From NCBI GenBank assembly GCA_016716675.1, contig JADJVG010000033.1, positions 1 through 64,000 on the forward strand: 64,000 bases of DNA. Reading direction: 5' to 3'. Source of the DNA: Hyphomicrobium sp. Lineage in GTDB: Bacteria > Pseudomonadota > Alphaproteobacteria > Rhizobiales > Hyphomicrobiaceae. This document shows positions 1-8,202 of the stretch, one piece after another (within the stretch, counting starts at the first letter, position 1; each line of letters opens with the position of its first letter). Made by a program: the position numbers and the translations under genes. The notes below the pieces were generated by a model. That model made no database searches and was not told the DNA's origin. It saw only the letters and a program-made list of their open reading frames with translations.

Positions 1-1
1 C

Positions 2-857
2 GCCGACTATGTGTTCCTCGACTGCGAAGACGCCGTTGCGCCGCCGGAAAAAGAACAGGCCCGCAAGAACATCATCCAGGCTCTCAACGATCTCGATTGG
101 GCTGGCGCAGGCAAGAGCGTTTCGGTCCGCATCAACGGTCTCGACACGCACTACATGTATCGTGACGTCGTCGATATCTGCGAACAGGCTGGCCACAAGC
201 TCGATACCATCCTGATCCCGAAGGTCGGCGTTCCGGCCGATGTCTACACGGTTGAAACCATCGTCAGCCAGATCGAAGTTGCCAAGGGCCTGCCGCACAA
301 GATCGGCATGGAAGCTCTGATCGAAACGCCGCTCGGCATGGCCAACGTCGAAGCCATTGCTTCTGCCAACAGCCGTCTGGAATCGATGCACTTCGGCGTT
401 GCCGACTACTCGGCCTTCAACAAGGCTCGCACCGTCGTCATCGGCGGCTTGAACCCTGACTATCCGGGTGACCAGTGGCACTTCCCGCTGTCGCGTATGA
501 CGGTTGCTTGCCGTGCATTCGGCTTGCGTCCGATCGACGGCCCGTTCGGCGGCATTGACGATCCGGAAGGCTACAAGGCCGCGGCACGCCGTGGCGCTGC
601 CCTCGGCATGGAAGGCAAGTGGGCCATCCACCCCTCGCAGATCGAACTCGCCAACGAAATCTACTCGCCGACGGCAGCCGAAGTGTCGCGCTGAACGCAT
701 CCTTGTCGCTCTCAAGGAAGCCGAAGCTCAGGGCAAGGGCGCTGCTTCTCTCGACGGCAAGATGATCGATGCGGCATCGGAAAAGATGGCGAACAATCTT
801 CTGGCGACGGCTGCGGCCATCAAGAAGGGCGAAGATGCCCGCAAGGCAAAAGGCTAA
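2..857 (+). CDS. mcl: Malyl-CoA lyase (5' end outside window; apparent frameshift near 3' end)
   Basis: Cleaves malyl-CoA to glyoxylate and acetyl-CoA, closing the serine cycle in the cytoplasm. The visible part begins inside the protein at a conserved stretch reading DYVFLDCEDAVAP and continues through NGLDTHYMYRD, IPKVGVPADVY and EGKWAIHPSQI, all characteristic of the CitE-like lyase family. The frame stops at a TGA at 692-694 just after EVSR, and the expected C-terminal helix (ERILVALKEAEAQGKG onward) continues in the next frame to a stop at 857. Restoring two bases (one extra gc in a gc run near 688) would give EVSRAERIL, which fits family spacing, so a 2-nt deletion or sequencing error is the simplest reading. 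It is followed at 45 nt by mtkA. Function is confident; the intactness of the reading frame is not. Confidence 0.9.
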
Positions 858-902
858 GTCGTAACAGAACTATAAAACGTCACAGTATTTGGGAGGTCCT
901 AG

Positions 903-2066
903 ATGGACATTCATGAATATCAGGCCAAAGAACTTCTGTCGAAGTTCGGCGTGCCGATCCCGCGCGGTGGTCTCGCATACAGCCCCGAGCAGGCAACGTA
1001 TCGCGCAAGCGAACTTGGCGGCACCGTCGTCGTCAAGGCGCAGATCCACTCTGGTGCTCGCGGCAAAGCCGGCGGGATCAAGGTCTGCAAAACGGAAAGC
1101 GAAATCGAATCTGCAGCCGAGTTTCTGCTCGGCCGCAAGCTGGTAACGCATCAGACCGGCCCGGCCGGCAAGCTGGTGTCGCGCCTCTACATCGAAGAAG
1201 CGACCAACATCGATCGCGAAATCTACCTTGGTTTCGTGATGGACCGCGCCTCCGAGCGCGTCATGGTCATCGCGTCGGCAGCAGGCGGCATGGACATCGA
1301 GGAAATCTCGTCCAAGCAGCCCGACACGATCATCCGCGTCAGCGTTGACCCGGCCGTCGGCATGCAGCAGTTCCAGGCGCGCGAAATCGCGTTCGGGCTC
1401 GGTGTCGATCCGGAAATCGTCAACAAGCTGGTTCCGGCGATCATGGGCTGCTACCGCGCATTCCGCGATCTCGACGCGATGATGGTGGAAATCAACCCGC
1501 TGGTCATCACCAAGGAAAAGCAGGTCGTTGCCCTCGACGCCAAGATGTCGTTCGACGAAAACGCGCTGTTCCGCCGTCCGCACATTGCGGAACTTCGTGA
1601 CAAGAGCCAGGAAGATCCGCGCGAAACCTACGCATCGGATCGCGGCTTGGCTTACGTCGGCCTCGATGGTGACATCGGCTGCATCGTCAACGGCGCCGGT
1701 CTTGCTATGGCGACCCTCGACATGATCAAGCTGGCTGGCGGCGAACCCGCTAACTTCCTCGACATCGGCGGCGGTGCCTCACCTGAGCGCGTCACCAAGT
1801 CGTTCCGTGCGGTTCTGCGCGACAAGAACGTGAAGGCCATCCTGGTCAACGTTTTCGCGGGTATCAACCGCTGTGACTGGGTTGCCAAGGGCGTCGTCGA
1901 CGCCATCAAGGAACTCAACATCACGATGCCGGTCGTTGTCCGGTTGTCTGGCACCAACGCCGAAGAAGGCCGCAAGATCATCGATCAAAGCGGGCTCACG
2001 GTTATCAGTGCTGAAACGCTTGCGGATGCGGCTAAGAAGTCCGTCGTCGCGGCCAAAGCGGCGTAA
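903..2066 (+). CDS. mtkA: Malate--CoA ligase (malate thiokinase) beta subunit
   Basis: ATP-grasp subunit of malate thiokinase, which with MtkB converts malate, CoA and ATP to malyl-CoA. The 387-residue protein starts MDIHEYQAKELL, as in succinyl-CoA synthetase beta subunits, has the ATP-grasp core in the first 230 residues (QIHSGARGKAGGIK, EINPLVI, DAKMSFD) and the C-terminal CoA-ligase lobe with DIGGGASPERV. A GGGAGG-like ribosome site (gggaggt, 891-897) precedes the ATG. It resembles sucC, but the position directly between a malyl-CoA lyase gene and ppc makes the malate-specific enzyme of the serine cycle the much better call. Transcribed with mtkB, 16 nt downstream. Confidence 0.95.
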   Translation: MDIHEYQAKELLSKFGVPIPRGGLAYSPEQATYRASELGGTVVVKAQIHSGARGKAGGIKVCKTESEIESAAEFLLGRKLVTHQTGPAGKLVSRLYIEEATNIDREIYLGFVMDRASERVMVIASAAGGMDIEEISSKQPDTIIRVSVDPAVGMQQFQAREIAFGLGVDPEIVNKLVPAIMGCYRAFRDLDAMMVEINPLVITKEKQVVALDAKMSFDENALFRRPHIAELRDKSQEDPRETYASDRGLAYVGLDGDIGCIVNGAGLAMATLDMIKLAGGEPANFLDIGGGASPERVTKSFRAVLRDKNVKAILVNVFAGINRCDWVAKGVVDAIKELNITMPVVVRLSGTNAEEGRKIIDQSGLTVISAETLADAAKKSVVAAKAA

Positions 2067-2082
2067 CCGGGAGGCAAAAACA

Positions 2083-2982
2083 ATGGCTATTTTCATCAAC
2101 GAAAAGACACCGATCCTCATCCAGGGTTTCACGGGCCGCATTGGCACGTTCCACGCTCAGGAAATGATCGACTACGGCACCAACGTTATTGGCGGCGTGA
2201 CCCCCGGCAAGGGCGGCACCACGCATCTCGGACGTCCGGTGTTCAACACGGTGAAGGGTGCGGTTGACGAAGCCGGTGCGGAAGCATCGATCGTTTTCGT
2301 TCCGCCGCCGTTTGCCGCCGACGCCATCATGGAAGCTGCCGACGCGGGCATCAAATACTGCGTCTGCATCACCGATGGTATCCCGGCTCAGGACATGATC
2401 CGCGTCAAGCGCTACATGCGCCGGTACAAAAAGGAGAACCGCATGGTTCTCACGGGTCCGAACTGCGCAGGTACGATCTCGCCAGGCAAGGCGATGCTCG
2501 GCATTATGCCGGGGCACATCTACCTGCCGGGCCGCGTCGGCATCGTCGGTCGTTCGGGTACGCTCGGCTATGAAGCTGCAGAGCAGATGAAGGCGCTTGG
2601 CATCGGCGTTTCGACGTCAGTCGGCATCGGCGGCGACCCGATCAACGGGTCTTCGCACCGCGACGTGATCGAGCACTTCGAAAACGATCCGGATACCGAT
2701 GCGATCCTGATGATCGGTGAAATCGGTGGTCCGCAGGAAGCGGAAGCCGGTCTCTGGTCGAAGGAACACGGCAAGAAGCCGCTCGTTGCCTACATCGCAG
2801 GTCTTTCGGCGCCGAAGGGTCGCCGCATGGGCCACGCGGGCGCTATCGTCTCTGCGTTCGGCGAATCGGCCGCGGAAAAGGTCGACATTCTCCAGAGCTG
2901 CGGCGTGACGATCGCGCCGACGCCGTCGGAAATGGGCTCGACCATCGCCCAGGTGTTGGCGAAAATGAAAAAGGTGGCGTAA
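2083..2982 (+). CDS. mtkB: Malate--CoA ligase (malate thiokinase) alpha subunit
   Basis: CoA-binding and phospho-histidine subunit that partners MtkA to make malyl-CoA. I chose the ATG at 2083 because it is preceded by gggaggc and begins MAIFINEKTPILIQG, the usual N-terminus of this family; the open frame extends further upstream but only overlaps mtkA. The 299-residue protein has the N-terminal Rossmann CoA-binding fold (GFTGRIGTFHAQ), GPNCAGTISPG, and the active-site histidine in MGHAGAIVS near residue 251, which carries the phosphoryl group during catalysis. Its length matches the family. A GC-rich hairpin lies between this gene and ppc. Confidence 0.95.
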   Translation: MAIFINEKTPILIQGFTGRIGTFHAQEMIDYGTNVIGGVTPGKGGTTHLGRPVFNTVKGAVDEAGAEASIVFVPPPFAADAIMEAADAGIKYCVCITDGIPAQDMIRVKRYMRRYKKENRMVLTGPNCAGTISPGKAMLGIMPGHIYLPGRVGIVGRSGTLGYEAAEQMKALGIGVSTSVGIGGDPINGSSHRDVIEHFENDPDTDAILMIGEIGGPQEAEAGLWSKEHGKKPLVAYIAGLSAPKGRRMGHAGAIVSAFGESAAEKVDILQSCGVTIAPTPSEMGSTIAQVLAKMKKVA

Positions 2983-2993
2983 CGCCATTCCGG

Positions 2994-3015
2994 GACCGGG
3001 GGATTTCCCCCGGTC
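2994..3015 (+). other. Intercistronic hairpin between mtkB and ppc
   Basis: Perfect 9-bp inverted repeat (gaccggggg / cccccggtc) with a 4-nt attt loop, 12 nt after the mtkB stop and about 70 nt before the ppc start. No U-run follows, so it is not a standard intrinsic terminator. It could stabilise the upstream mRNA or attenuate ppc expression relative to mtkAB. Confidence 0.6.
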
Positions 3016-3084
3016 TCCAACATCACGCAAAGTCGTGATGGTTCTATAACAGCCTGACACAACGAAAACGTTGAGGGTATGGGT

Positions 3085-5946
3085 ATGCAGGAAACGGCGA
3101 AGGTGGTGAGATCGATGAAGCTTGATGAAACGACCCTTATCGATGAACTGAAGCGCCTGCGAGCGCAGATTCCTGATAATCCCTCGCTCAATCCGATTTT
3201 GAATGTCGCCTTTGATATGTCGCGCCGGCTTGAAGCGGGCGACGTGTCGTTCGACGACATGAAGGGCCTTGCAGGCCGTTTGATGGATCGCGCCTGCGTG
3301 CGCCGCGCCAGGAAGCTGCGCGAAAAGATCGGCTACATCGACCAGACGACTACGCTCAAAGATTTCACGGCCTACGTTGAGCGCACCGCAACGGAAGCGG
3401 GTGGCTCAATCCAGGCTTTTGCCGAACGCTGGGCGCGTCCGCGCACCGGCATCGTTTTGACGGCTCACCCGACGTTCGGGCTATCGGACGCCCTCTACCG
3501 GCGCATGCTGGAGATTGCGGTTTCGGATCAGCCGACGGATTCAGTCGAGATCGGACTTCCACATCGTCCTGAGAAGGTTCTGACGCTCCAGCATGAACAT
3601 AAATGCGCGCAGGATGCCATCCAGAATCTCCGTAACGGCTATGAGGAACTCCTCCACGGATTCTTCAGCGTCGCGGCCCAGAAGTTTGGCGATGCGGCCT
3701 ACAAGCTGCACCCGCGCATGACGACGTTCGCCTCGTGGATCGGTTACGATCTCGACGGCCGCACGGACATCGCTTGGACGTTCTCGTTCCAGGTGCGTTT
3801 GATGGAAAAGCGGGCGGCACTGGCCGATATCCGCGAGCGTTTCATTATCCTCAAGCATCGCCTTGATGACAGCGACGGCGCACAGCGCATTGCACGTCAG
3901 GTGGTCGGTAAGCTCGATTTGGCGATCGCAGCTGTCGATGAGCAGATCCGTGCGCTCGAAGGCATTACCGGCGATCCGGCAGTGCTGGCGAAGGCCGCCA
4001 ACATGATCACCAAGACCGACGGCTACAATTTGTTGTCGGTTGAGCCGCTGCTCACCCTGTTGGGCAACCTGATCGATGCCGTTGACTCGCCGCAGATGAA
4101 GCGCGCGGTTGCCGCATTGGCGGGCCTCGTCGATGCGACGGGTCTGGGAACGTCTCATATCCACCTGCGCATCAACGCATTGCAGCTGAACAACGCCTTC
4201 CGCGCATACGTGCACGAGCCGTGGACCCGCGACCTGACCGAAAGCCAGTCGCTCGCCCGCATCGTTGACATGATCAAGAATTGCCCGCGCGAGACGGTCA
4301 ACTTCGAAACGCTCGATCTCGAAACCGCCACCGCGATCCGCCAGTTCGCGTTGACGGCGCAGATCCACAAGCACATCGACAAGGAAACGCCGATCCGCTT
4401 CCTGATCGCGGAGTGCGAAAGCCCGGCAACCGTTCTGATCGCCGTGTTCTTCGCCAAGTTGTTCGGCGTCGAGCACATTACCGATATTTCGCCGCTGTTC
4501 GAGACGCCATCGGGCCTTGAAAACGGCTCGCGCATCATGGAGCGCCTGGTCGAGGAAGAGACCTATCGCGATTACGTGAAGGGCCGTAAGCGGCTCAGCA
4601 TTCAGACGGGCTTCTCGGATGCCGGTCGCTTCATCGGCCAAATCCCGGCGACGCTCGCCATTGAACGCTACTATCACGGCCTCGCCGCGATGGTGCAGAA
4701 GGCTGATTTGCCGGGCGTCGAAACGCTGATCTTCTCGACACATGGCGAGTCGATGGGCCGTGGCGCGCATCCGGGCAATCTTCATACTCGCCTGCACTAT
4801 TTGTTCTCGGACGAGGCGCGCCGCCGCTTCTCGGATTTCGATCTGCCGGTGAAGCACGAGACCAGCTTCCAGGGCGGCGACGGCTTCATGTTCTTCGGCC
4901 ACCGGGCGCTGACCATGCGGGGACTGGCCACCATCATCATGGATGGCGAACCGCCGGCTGCCGAGAATGATCCGTTCTATACCGAGCAGAATTTCTCGCT
5001 CGACTTCTTCTTGCGCTTGCGTGCGTACCAGCAAGAGCTGTTCGCCCACGACGGCTATCGCGCCGTGCTGGGTGCCTTCGGTCCGAACCTGTTGTTCAAG
5101 ACCGGCTCGCGGCCGGTGAAGCGGCAAGGCGAACACGGGTCCGATCGCGGGAATCCGGCGCGTATGCGCGCCATTCCGAACAACGCCATTCTGCAGCAGT
5201 TCGGCTACATCGCTAACGTCGTTGCCGGTCTCGGCACGGCGGTCGGCAATGACCGTGACCGGTTCAGCAAGCTGGCGAAGTCCTCGCACCGCCTGCAGAC
5301 GCTGCTCGGCATGATCGCCTACAGCAAGACGGTATCGAGCCTCAACGCCATGGGCGCCAACGCGACGGTGTTCGACGCTGGGTTCTGGGCTTCGCGCGCC
5401 TCATGGGGCCGGGAAGAGGCGTTGCAGGCTGCGTTCCGCACGCTCGCAACCCATCTGTTGCCCGACGACCGCCAGGGCGCGATCAACGAACTCGTGCATC
5501 ATCTGCGTCTCGACGCCATCGATCTGCACGCGATCCTCGAAGATCAGAAACTCGAAGGCGGCAAGGTTCCCGATGCCAACCGCCTCGAACTCGACCTGCT
5601 GCAGGCGATCCGCCTCGCGCTGATCATGCGCATCTTCATCCTCGCCGCGCAGTTGCCGCGGTTTGCGCCGCAAGATGGTCTGTCGCACGGCCAGGTCTTG
5701 GAAATGGCGATGAACCTCGAAATTCCGGAAGTCGTCGGCATCATGCGGAAGGCGTTCCCGCATGGAACGAAGGCATCGGCCATCGCTGCCGGTGCAGCCT
5801 TCGATGAACACGCGAGTTATCGCCCGCGCGGCATCGACGACTACGGCCGTCTCGAAACAGAAATTCTGACGCCGATGGAGAGTTCGTACGAATTCGTGCG
5901 CGAGATCGGCACGGGCATCTCGCATCACTTCGGCGCGTTCGGCTGA
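3085..5946 (+). CDS. ppc: Phosphoenolpyruvate carboxylase, divergent methylotroph type
   Basis: Carboxylates PEP to oxaloacetate, the CO2-fixing step of the serine cycle. Two in-frame ATGs occur (3079 and 3085); the second sits 7 nt after GAGGG and is preferred, giving 953 residues, slightly longer than typical bacterial enzymes. The N-terminal catalytic histidine is in the conserved TAHPTF near residue 128. Other classical motifs are altered: the region that is usually SDSxKD reads STHGESMGRGAHPG (about 550-563), and the usual GRGG-containing loop appears to correspond to FQGGDGF (about 595). Genome context (end of mcl-mtkA-mtkB-ppc) supports the assignment strongly. An intrinsic terminator follows at 5981. 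Confidence 0.93.
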   Translation: MQETAKVVRSMKLDETTLIDELKRLRAQIPDNPSLNPILNVAFDMSRRLEAGDVSFDDMKGLAGRLMDRACVRRARKLREKIGYIDQTTTLKDFTAYVERTATEAGGSIQAFAERWARPRTGIVLTAHPTFGLSDALYRRMLEIAVSDQPTDSVEIGLPHRPEKVLTLQHEHKCAQDAIQNLRNGYEELLHGFFSVAAQKFGDAAYKLHPRMTTFASWIGYDLDGRTDIAWTFSFQVRLMEKRAALADIRERFIILKHRLDDSDGAQRIARQVVGKLDLAIAAVDEQIRALEGITGDPAVLAKAANMITKTDGYNLLSVEPLLTLLGNLIDAVDSPQMKRAVAALAGLVDATGLGTSHIHLRINALQLNNAFRAYVHEPWTRDLTESQSLARIVDMIKNCPRETVNFETLDLETATAIRQFALTAQIHKHIDKETPIRFLIAECESPATVLIAVFFAKLFGVEHITDISPLFETPSGLENGSRIMERLVEEETYRDYVKGRKRLSIQTGFSDAGRFIGQIPATLAIERYYHGLAAMVQKADLPGVETLIFSTHGESMGRGAHPGNLHTRLHYLFSDEARRRFSDFDLPVKHETSFQGGDGFMFFGHRALTMRGLATIIMDGEPPAAENDPFYTEQNFSLDFFLRLRAYQQELFAHDGYRAVLGAFGPNLLFKTGSRPVKRQGEHGSDRGNPARMRAIPNNAILQQFGYIANVVAGLGTAVGNDRDRFSKLAKSSHRLQTLLGMIAYSKTVSSLNAMGANATVFDAGFWASRASWGREEALQAAFRTLATHLLPDDRQGAINELVHHLRLDAIDLHAILEDQKLEGGKVPDANRLELDLLQAIRLALIMRIFILAAQLPRFAPQDGLSHGQVLEMAMNLEIPEVVGIMRKAFPHGTKASAIAAGAAFDEHASYRPRGIDDYGRLETEILTPMESSYEFVREIGTGISHHFGAFG

Positions 5947-5980
5947 TCGCCAACGCCGCCGGATAGGTCATACGAATATC

Positions 5981-6019
5981 AACGTCCGCGGGCACAGCCT
6001 GCGGACGTTTTGCTTTTTG
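5981..6019 (+). terminator. Intrinsic terminator after ppc
   Basis: Inverted repeat aacgtccgc / gcggacgtt with an 11-nt loop, followed by ttgcttttt on the + strand. It ends the serine-cycle operon and lies between the convergent genes ppc and prmB. Confidence 0.85.
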
Positions 6020-6031
6020 GGGCGCGGGAGT

Positions 6032-6943
6032 TCAGAGCGCGAAATCGGCCGCCTGCAGGGCGAACACTTCACCCTCGGTCGTCTCCGTATCGAGCCACAA
6101 GAACGGCAGATCAGGGTGCGCTTCTTCCAGCGCATCGCGGGCTTGGCCGATCTCGACGATGAGCGCACCGTCTGCGCTGAGATAGCGGGGTGCGGCTTGC
6201 AAAATGCGATGGACGAGATCGAGACCATCGGCGCCGCCGGCGTGGGCCATAACGGGTTCCGCTTGGTACTCCGGCGGGAAGCCCGCCACGGCGTCAGATG
6301 TGACGTAGGGCGGGTTGGCGATGATGAGATCGTATTTTTCCGGCGGGATCGATTCAAACAAATCGGAAGCGATGAGCCGGATGCGATCGCTCAGCCGGTA
6401 ATCGTCGACGTTGCGCCGGGCAACTTCAAGCGCGTCGGCTGAGAGATCGCTGGCGTCGATCGTTGCATAGGGAAACGCTTCAGCGGCGAGAATTGCGAGG
6501 CAGCCGGAGCCCGTGCACAGTTCGAGCACGCGGCCGACGCGCTCGGGATCGCCTGTGATCGCCGTCAGATCGCTCTGGCACAGAAGTTCGCCGATGAATG
6601 AGCGGGGCACGATCACGCGCTCGTCGACGTAAAACCGATGTCCTTGAATCCAGGCTGTGTTGGTCAGATACGACGCCGGCTTGCGCGTCGCGATGCGGCG
6701 CTCGAACAGATCGAGGATGTTGGCGCGCTCGGCAGGCACAAGGCGGCAATCGAGCCACGGGTCGAGCGAGTCGATGGGCAGGTGCAAACTTGAGAGCATG
6801 AGAAACGCAGCTTCGTCGGCCGCATTGTCGGTGCCGTGGCCGAAGACGAGGCCGGCGCGGGTAAATTGGCTAACGCCATAGCGCCACCAGTCACGCAGCG
6901 TGACGAGGCCGTCGAGGATCTGTTCGCGTGCGGGCGTAGTCAT
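6032..6943 (-). CDS. prmB: Ribosomal protein L3 N5-glutamine methyltransferase PrmB
   Basis: Class I SAM-dependent methyltransferase of the HemK/PrmB group, which methylates a glutamine side chain of large-subunit protein L3. Visible features are the SAM-binding motif (VLELCTGSGCLAILAA) and the NPPYV signature that orients the target amide, preceded by the PrmB-type N-terminal helical domain and the RFYVDERVIVPRSFIGELL segment. The start at 6943 gives MTTPAREQILDG, 303 residues, the usual length; an open frame runs 25 codons further upstream but looks non-coding. PrmC (release-factor methylase) is the main alternative, but the FYVDERVIVPRSFI wording favours PrmB. Confidence 0.88.
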   Translation of the reverse strand: MTTPAREQILDGLVTLRDWWRYGVSQFTRAGLVFGHGTDNAADEAAFLMLSSLHLPIDSLDPWLDCRLVPAERANILDLFERRIATRKPASYLTNTAWIQGHRFYVDERVIVPRSFIGELLCQSDLTAITGDPERVGRVLELCTGSGCLAILAAEAFPYATIDASDLSADALEVARRNVDDYRLSDRIRLIASDLFESIPPEKYDLIIANPPYVTSDAVAGFPPEYQAEPVMAHAGGADGLDLVHRILQAAPRYLSADGALIVEIGQARDALEEAHPDLPFLWLDTETTEGEVFALQAADFAL

Positions 6944-7163
6944 GATGTTGGTGTTCACTGACGCTGGAAGATGGGCTACGCCGTCGTTTTGCTGCCACGC
7001 GCAGCAATTAGCAAGCACTGAGAGATGGGCGGAATCGGCCCGTTAACGACGACAGGGGAAGCGCTTGCACGCCACCGTCACCAACGGCAGGGTGGGCCTC
7101 ACTTAATTGCCAGCGGTTGTTGTGATGACGCGTTTCACTTTTGGCGCATGAATTAGGCTCGCG

Positions 7164-8096
7164 TTGGCGTGTGCCTTTGCGGCGACTTGGCCGTTTCGCG
7201 GCGACTGGGCACAAGACGTCGCCAATAGCACCATGAACCGCCCTCTGGCTCATGCCAAAACGTGGCGCATCGAACCGAACCCCGCCGATTTCAACGACCT
7301 TGCGGCGGATCCCTCGGACCTCTTGGTGATCGGCGCCGCGCGCTATGGCAAACGCCGCTACACGCCGGACGAGATTGCGCGCCTCAAGGTTCGCGCCGAT
7401 GGTACGCGGCGTTTGGTGGTGGCGGTTCTCGCCGTCGGTGAGATCGTCGAAGCGAGCGCGGCTTGGGACGATGCCTGGACCGTACAGCCGCCGCAATGGT
7501 TGGGGGAGGCCAACTGCGCTCGGCCAACGGTGAGGCGTATCCGCTACTGGCTGCCGGAATGGAAGGACCGCCTGTTCCGCGCCCCTGGCTCGTATCTCGA
7601 ACGCATCATTGCGGCCGGGTTTGACGGCGTTGTCCTTGGCGGTCTGGATGTCGTTGCGTCGTTCGCCGCCAGTCGGCCGAGCGCACCCAGGGAGATGATG
7701 CAGACTGTGAGTGGGCTGGCATTGGCCGCACGCGCGCTGAAACCGGGCTTTATGGTGATCGCAGAGAATGGCGCAGCAATGCTGGCAGACCCCGGCTACC
7801 GCACCGTCATCGATGGCATTGCCGTGACAGGCCTTTTGTACGCCAGCGATGGGTCGGGTGTTCGCAAGCCGCCGCCGGACGAGATCGAGCAGTCGATGCA
7901 GCTTCTGCGGCCGCTGCAGAAGGACGGCAAGCCGATCTTCGCGATTGAAGTCCTACACTCAACGCGGCTGATCGACCGGGCCGTGCACGATTTGCGGCGG
8001 CGTGGAGTTGTGGCGTCCATCGCCATCCAGACTCGCGATGCCAGCGCTGCAGCGAACCGGGGCGAGCGGGCGTGTCCGCCGGGGTCGGTTTGGTGA
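7164..8096 (+). CDS. GH114 / TM1410-like putative glycoside hydrolase
   Basis: Resembles the MJ1477/TM1410 and endo-alpha-1,4-polygalactosaminidase (GH114) family, a TIM-barrel group acting on cell-surface or exopolysaccharides. Recognisable blocks are LLVIGAARYGKRRYTPDEIARLK, RRLVVAVLAVGEI, RIRYWLPEWKDR and YLERIIAAGFDGVVLGGLD. The longest frame starts at a TTG (7164); an ATG at 7233 would give a shorter protein. No convincing signal peptide is visible from either start, although family members are often secreted. In relatives the strand after GFDGV usually reads LDxxD; here the first of these acidic residues is glycine, so activity is uncertain. Convergent with the desaturase gene across a shared terminator. 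Confidence 0.7.
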   Translation: MACAFAATWPFRGDWAQDVANSTMNRPLAHAKTWRIEPNPADFNDLAADPSDLLVIGAARYGKRRYTPDEIARLKVRADGTRRLVVAVLAVGEIVEASAAWDDAWTVQPPQWLGEANCARPTVRRIRYWLPEWKDRLFRAPGSYLERIIAAGFDGVVLGGLDVVASFAASRPSAPREMMQTVSGLALAARALKPGFMVIAENGAAMLADPGYRTVIDGIAVTGLLYASDGSGVRKPPPDEIEQSMQLLRPLQKDGKPIFAIEVLHSTRLIDRAVHDLRRRGVVASIAIQTRDASAAANRGERACPPGSVW

Positions 8097-8137
8097 TCGT
8101 AATCGTGCGCGCGTAATAGAGCTCAATAGAGAAATAA

Positions 8138-8170
8138 AAAGCCGCGCATCCTGGCAGGATGCGCGGCTTT
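8138..8170. terminator. Bidirectional intrinsic terminator
   Basis: Perfect 14-bp inverted repeat (aaagccgcgcatcc / ggatgcgcggcttt) around a 5-nt loop, with A-rich sequence on one side and T-rich on the other. It lies between the convergent GH114-like gene and the desaturase gene and can serve both strands. Confidence 0.93.
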
Positions 8171-8202
8171 CTTGAACGGCAATGCCGAGAAATCCGAGGC
8201 GC

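Noticed and set aside
683..697. Programmed +1 frameshift in mcl
   Set aside because: A simple skip at CGC-TGA would remove one residue from a conserved spacing, whereas a 2-nt deletion explains the data fully; no slippery or stimulatory element is seen.
3541..5289. Long minus-strand open frame opposite ppc
   Set aside because: It mirrors the codon bias of ppc, has no recognisable domain, and ppc is unmistakable on the + strand.
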